From assembly GCA_026388345.1 (NCBI GenBank), contig JAPLJY010000325.1, forward strand, positions 1 to 31,112: a stretch of 31,112 nt of DNA, written 5' to 3'. This stretch comes from Deltaproteobacteria bacterium (GTDB lineage: Bacteria > Desulfobacterota > Syntrophia > Syntrophales > UBA5619). The notes under the pieces were generated by a model. That model was not told where the DNA came from. It did no database searches and was given only the letters and a program-made list of their open reading frames with translations. Positions 30,865-31,112 of the stretch are shown one piece after another. A program made the translations under genes and the position numbers. Every line of letters begins with the position of its first letter. Within the stretch, counting starts at the first letter, position 1.

Positions 30865-30931
30865 ATGGGATCAGGTCTTGGGACTGGAATCTTTGCGTTT
30901 CCAAAATTCAAGTCCCAAGACCTGATCCCAT
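30865..30931. repeat. 67-bp element with perfect 21-bp inverted arms
   Basis: ATGGGATCAGGTCTTGGGAC plus T (30865-30885) is repeated exactly in reverse complement at 30911-30931 around a 25-base centre. The similarity continues imperfectly into the centre (GGAATCTTTG against TGAATTTTGG). It fills the gap between the adenosyltransferase gene and the upstream gene. It looks like a REP/BIME-type or small mobile palindrome. There is no T-run for a terminator. Confidence 0.75.
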
Positions 30932-30935
30932 ATCG

Positions 30936-31112
30936 TCATTTCAGGCGGCGGCGGGCGACCTCTTCGGCGATCGTGTAGGGGTCCGTCTCCTTCCGGAGGA
31001 GCCGCCCGGCAATCTCCTCCATCTCCCCGCTTTCCGTCATTTCCTTGAGGATCGGCTCCAGGATCGCGTCGCGCAGCGCCTCGTGAATCTCGACCATCGT
31101 CTTGCGCTTCAT
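30936..31112 (-). CDS. C-terminus of a probable MeaB/ArgK-type GTPase (partial, 58 aa seen)
   Basis: The 58 residues end ETDPYTIAEEVARRRLK and are preceded by helices HEALRDAILEPILKEM and EMEEIAGRLL. A C-terminal arm ending in DPYTxAEE(V/I) is what I expect from MeaB/ArgK, the P-loop GTPase chaperone that loads and protects methylmalonyl-CoA mutase. The frame is open to the window edge. The ATG at the very edge may be internal. The corrinoid adenosyltransferase just downstream fits that role. The GTPase motifs lie outside the window, so the name rests on a short tail and context. It could instead be a small separate protein. Confidence 0.5.
   Translation of the reverse strand: MKRKTMVEIHEALRDAILEPILKEMTESGEMEEIAGRLLRKETDPYTIAEEVARRRLK

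Noticed and set aside
1..31112. CRISPR array, tRNA, rRNA, prophage or transposase genes
   Set aside because: No regularly spaced repeats, no T-loop GTTCGA-type tRNA pattern in context, and no integrase, transposase or phage structural protein motifs were found.

Overview
The window is a chromosome-like stretch, fairly GC-rich by eye and densely packed. The gene set points to an anaerobic, probably deltaproteobacterial (Desulfobacterota, Syntrophales-like) organism. Evidence includes the short anaerobic-type ThiC, an HdrB/HdrD-like CCG-domain iron-sulfur protein, a YedF-type Se/S protein, a CoA-disulfide-reductase-like flavoprotein, a DUF1847 protein, an ArsP/ACR3 arsenic cluster, and a corrinoid adenosyltransferase beside a probable MeaB end. 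This assignment is inference from gene content, not from a marker gene.

Layout. (1) 1-309: a minus-strand RelE-type toxin-antitoxin pair, with the toxin cut by the window edge. (2) 413-4653: a GH13 alpha-amylase family protein and glycogen phosphorylase, both minus, for alpha-glucan breakdown. (3) 4811-8684: J-domain protein, DUF1847 metal-site protein, TruA and a secreted NlpC/P60 peptidase, all minus. (4) 8928-12174: a near-consensus promoter drives a plus-strand sulfur-handling group: MauE/DoxX-like membrane protein, exported rhodanese, two-CCG-domain Fe-S protein and YedF. A convergent CoA-disulfide-reductase-like flavoprotein (12277-13659) ends against it. (5) 13752-18893: an arsenic cluster bracketed by a 56-bp inverted repeat pair. 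It holds ArsR, ArsP permease, small thioredoxin, ACR3 arsenite exporter, exported thioredoxin, CcdA-type electron transporter and a CDF metal transporter that stops early. (6) 19018-22468: a decayed gene remnant, then a type II restriction-modification system with a control protein, a PD-(D/E)XK nuclease and two DNA methyltransferases on the opposite strand. (7) 22737-24565: a beta-hydroxyacid dehydrogenase and an SDR oxidoreductase, each with its own promoter-like sequence. (8) 24595-29549: a TPP-riboswitch-controlled operon of thiC, UbiA-family prenyltransferase, thiE, MFS transporter and an unrecognised P-loop NTPase. (9) 29537-31112: minus-strand MBL hydrolase, corrinoid adenosyltransferase and the C-terminus of a probable MeaB GTPase, with a 67-bp perfect-arm inverted repeat between the last two.

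How the parts fit. Sections 4 and 5 together form about 10 kb of thiol, sulfur, selenium and arsenic chemistry. Membrane and exported redox proteins (MauE-like, rhodanese, thioredoxin, CcdA) are paired with cytoplasmic thiol and Fe-S proteins and with metalloid efflux pumps. The flavoprotein gene and arsR are divergent across one 294-bp control region with ArsR-like palindromes, so thiol reduction and arsenic export may be co-regulated. Section 8 joins thiamin synthesis to a prenyltransferase, a transporter and an unknown ATPase under one riboswitch.

The most promising leads are the rhodanese / CCG / YedF sulfur-transfer group, the redox-relay arsenic island with its flanking inverted repeats, the riboswitch operon with its unknown P-loop protein, and the control-protein R-M system with two methyltransferases. 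No rRNA, tRNA or CRISPR array was seen.
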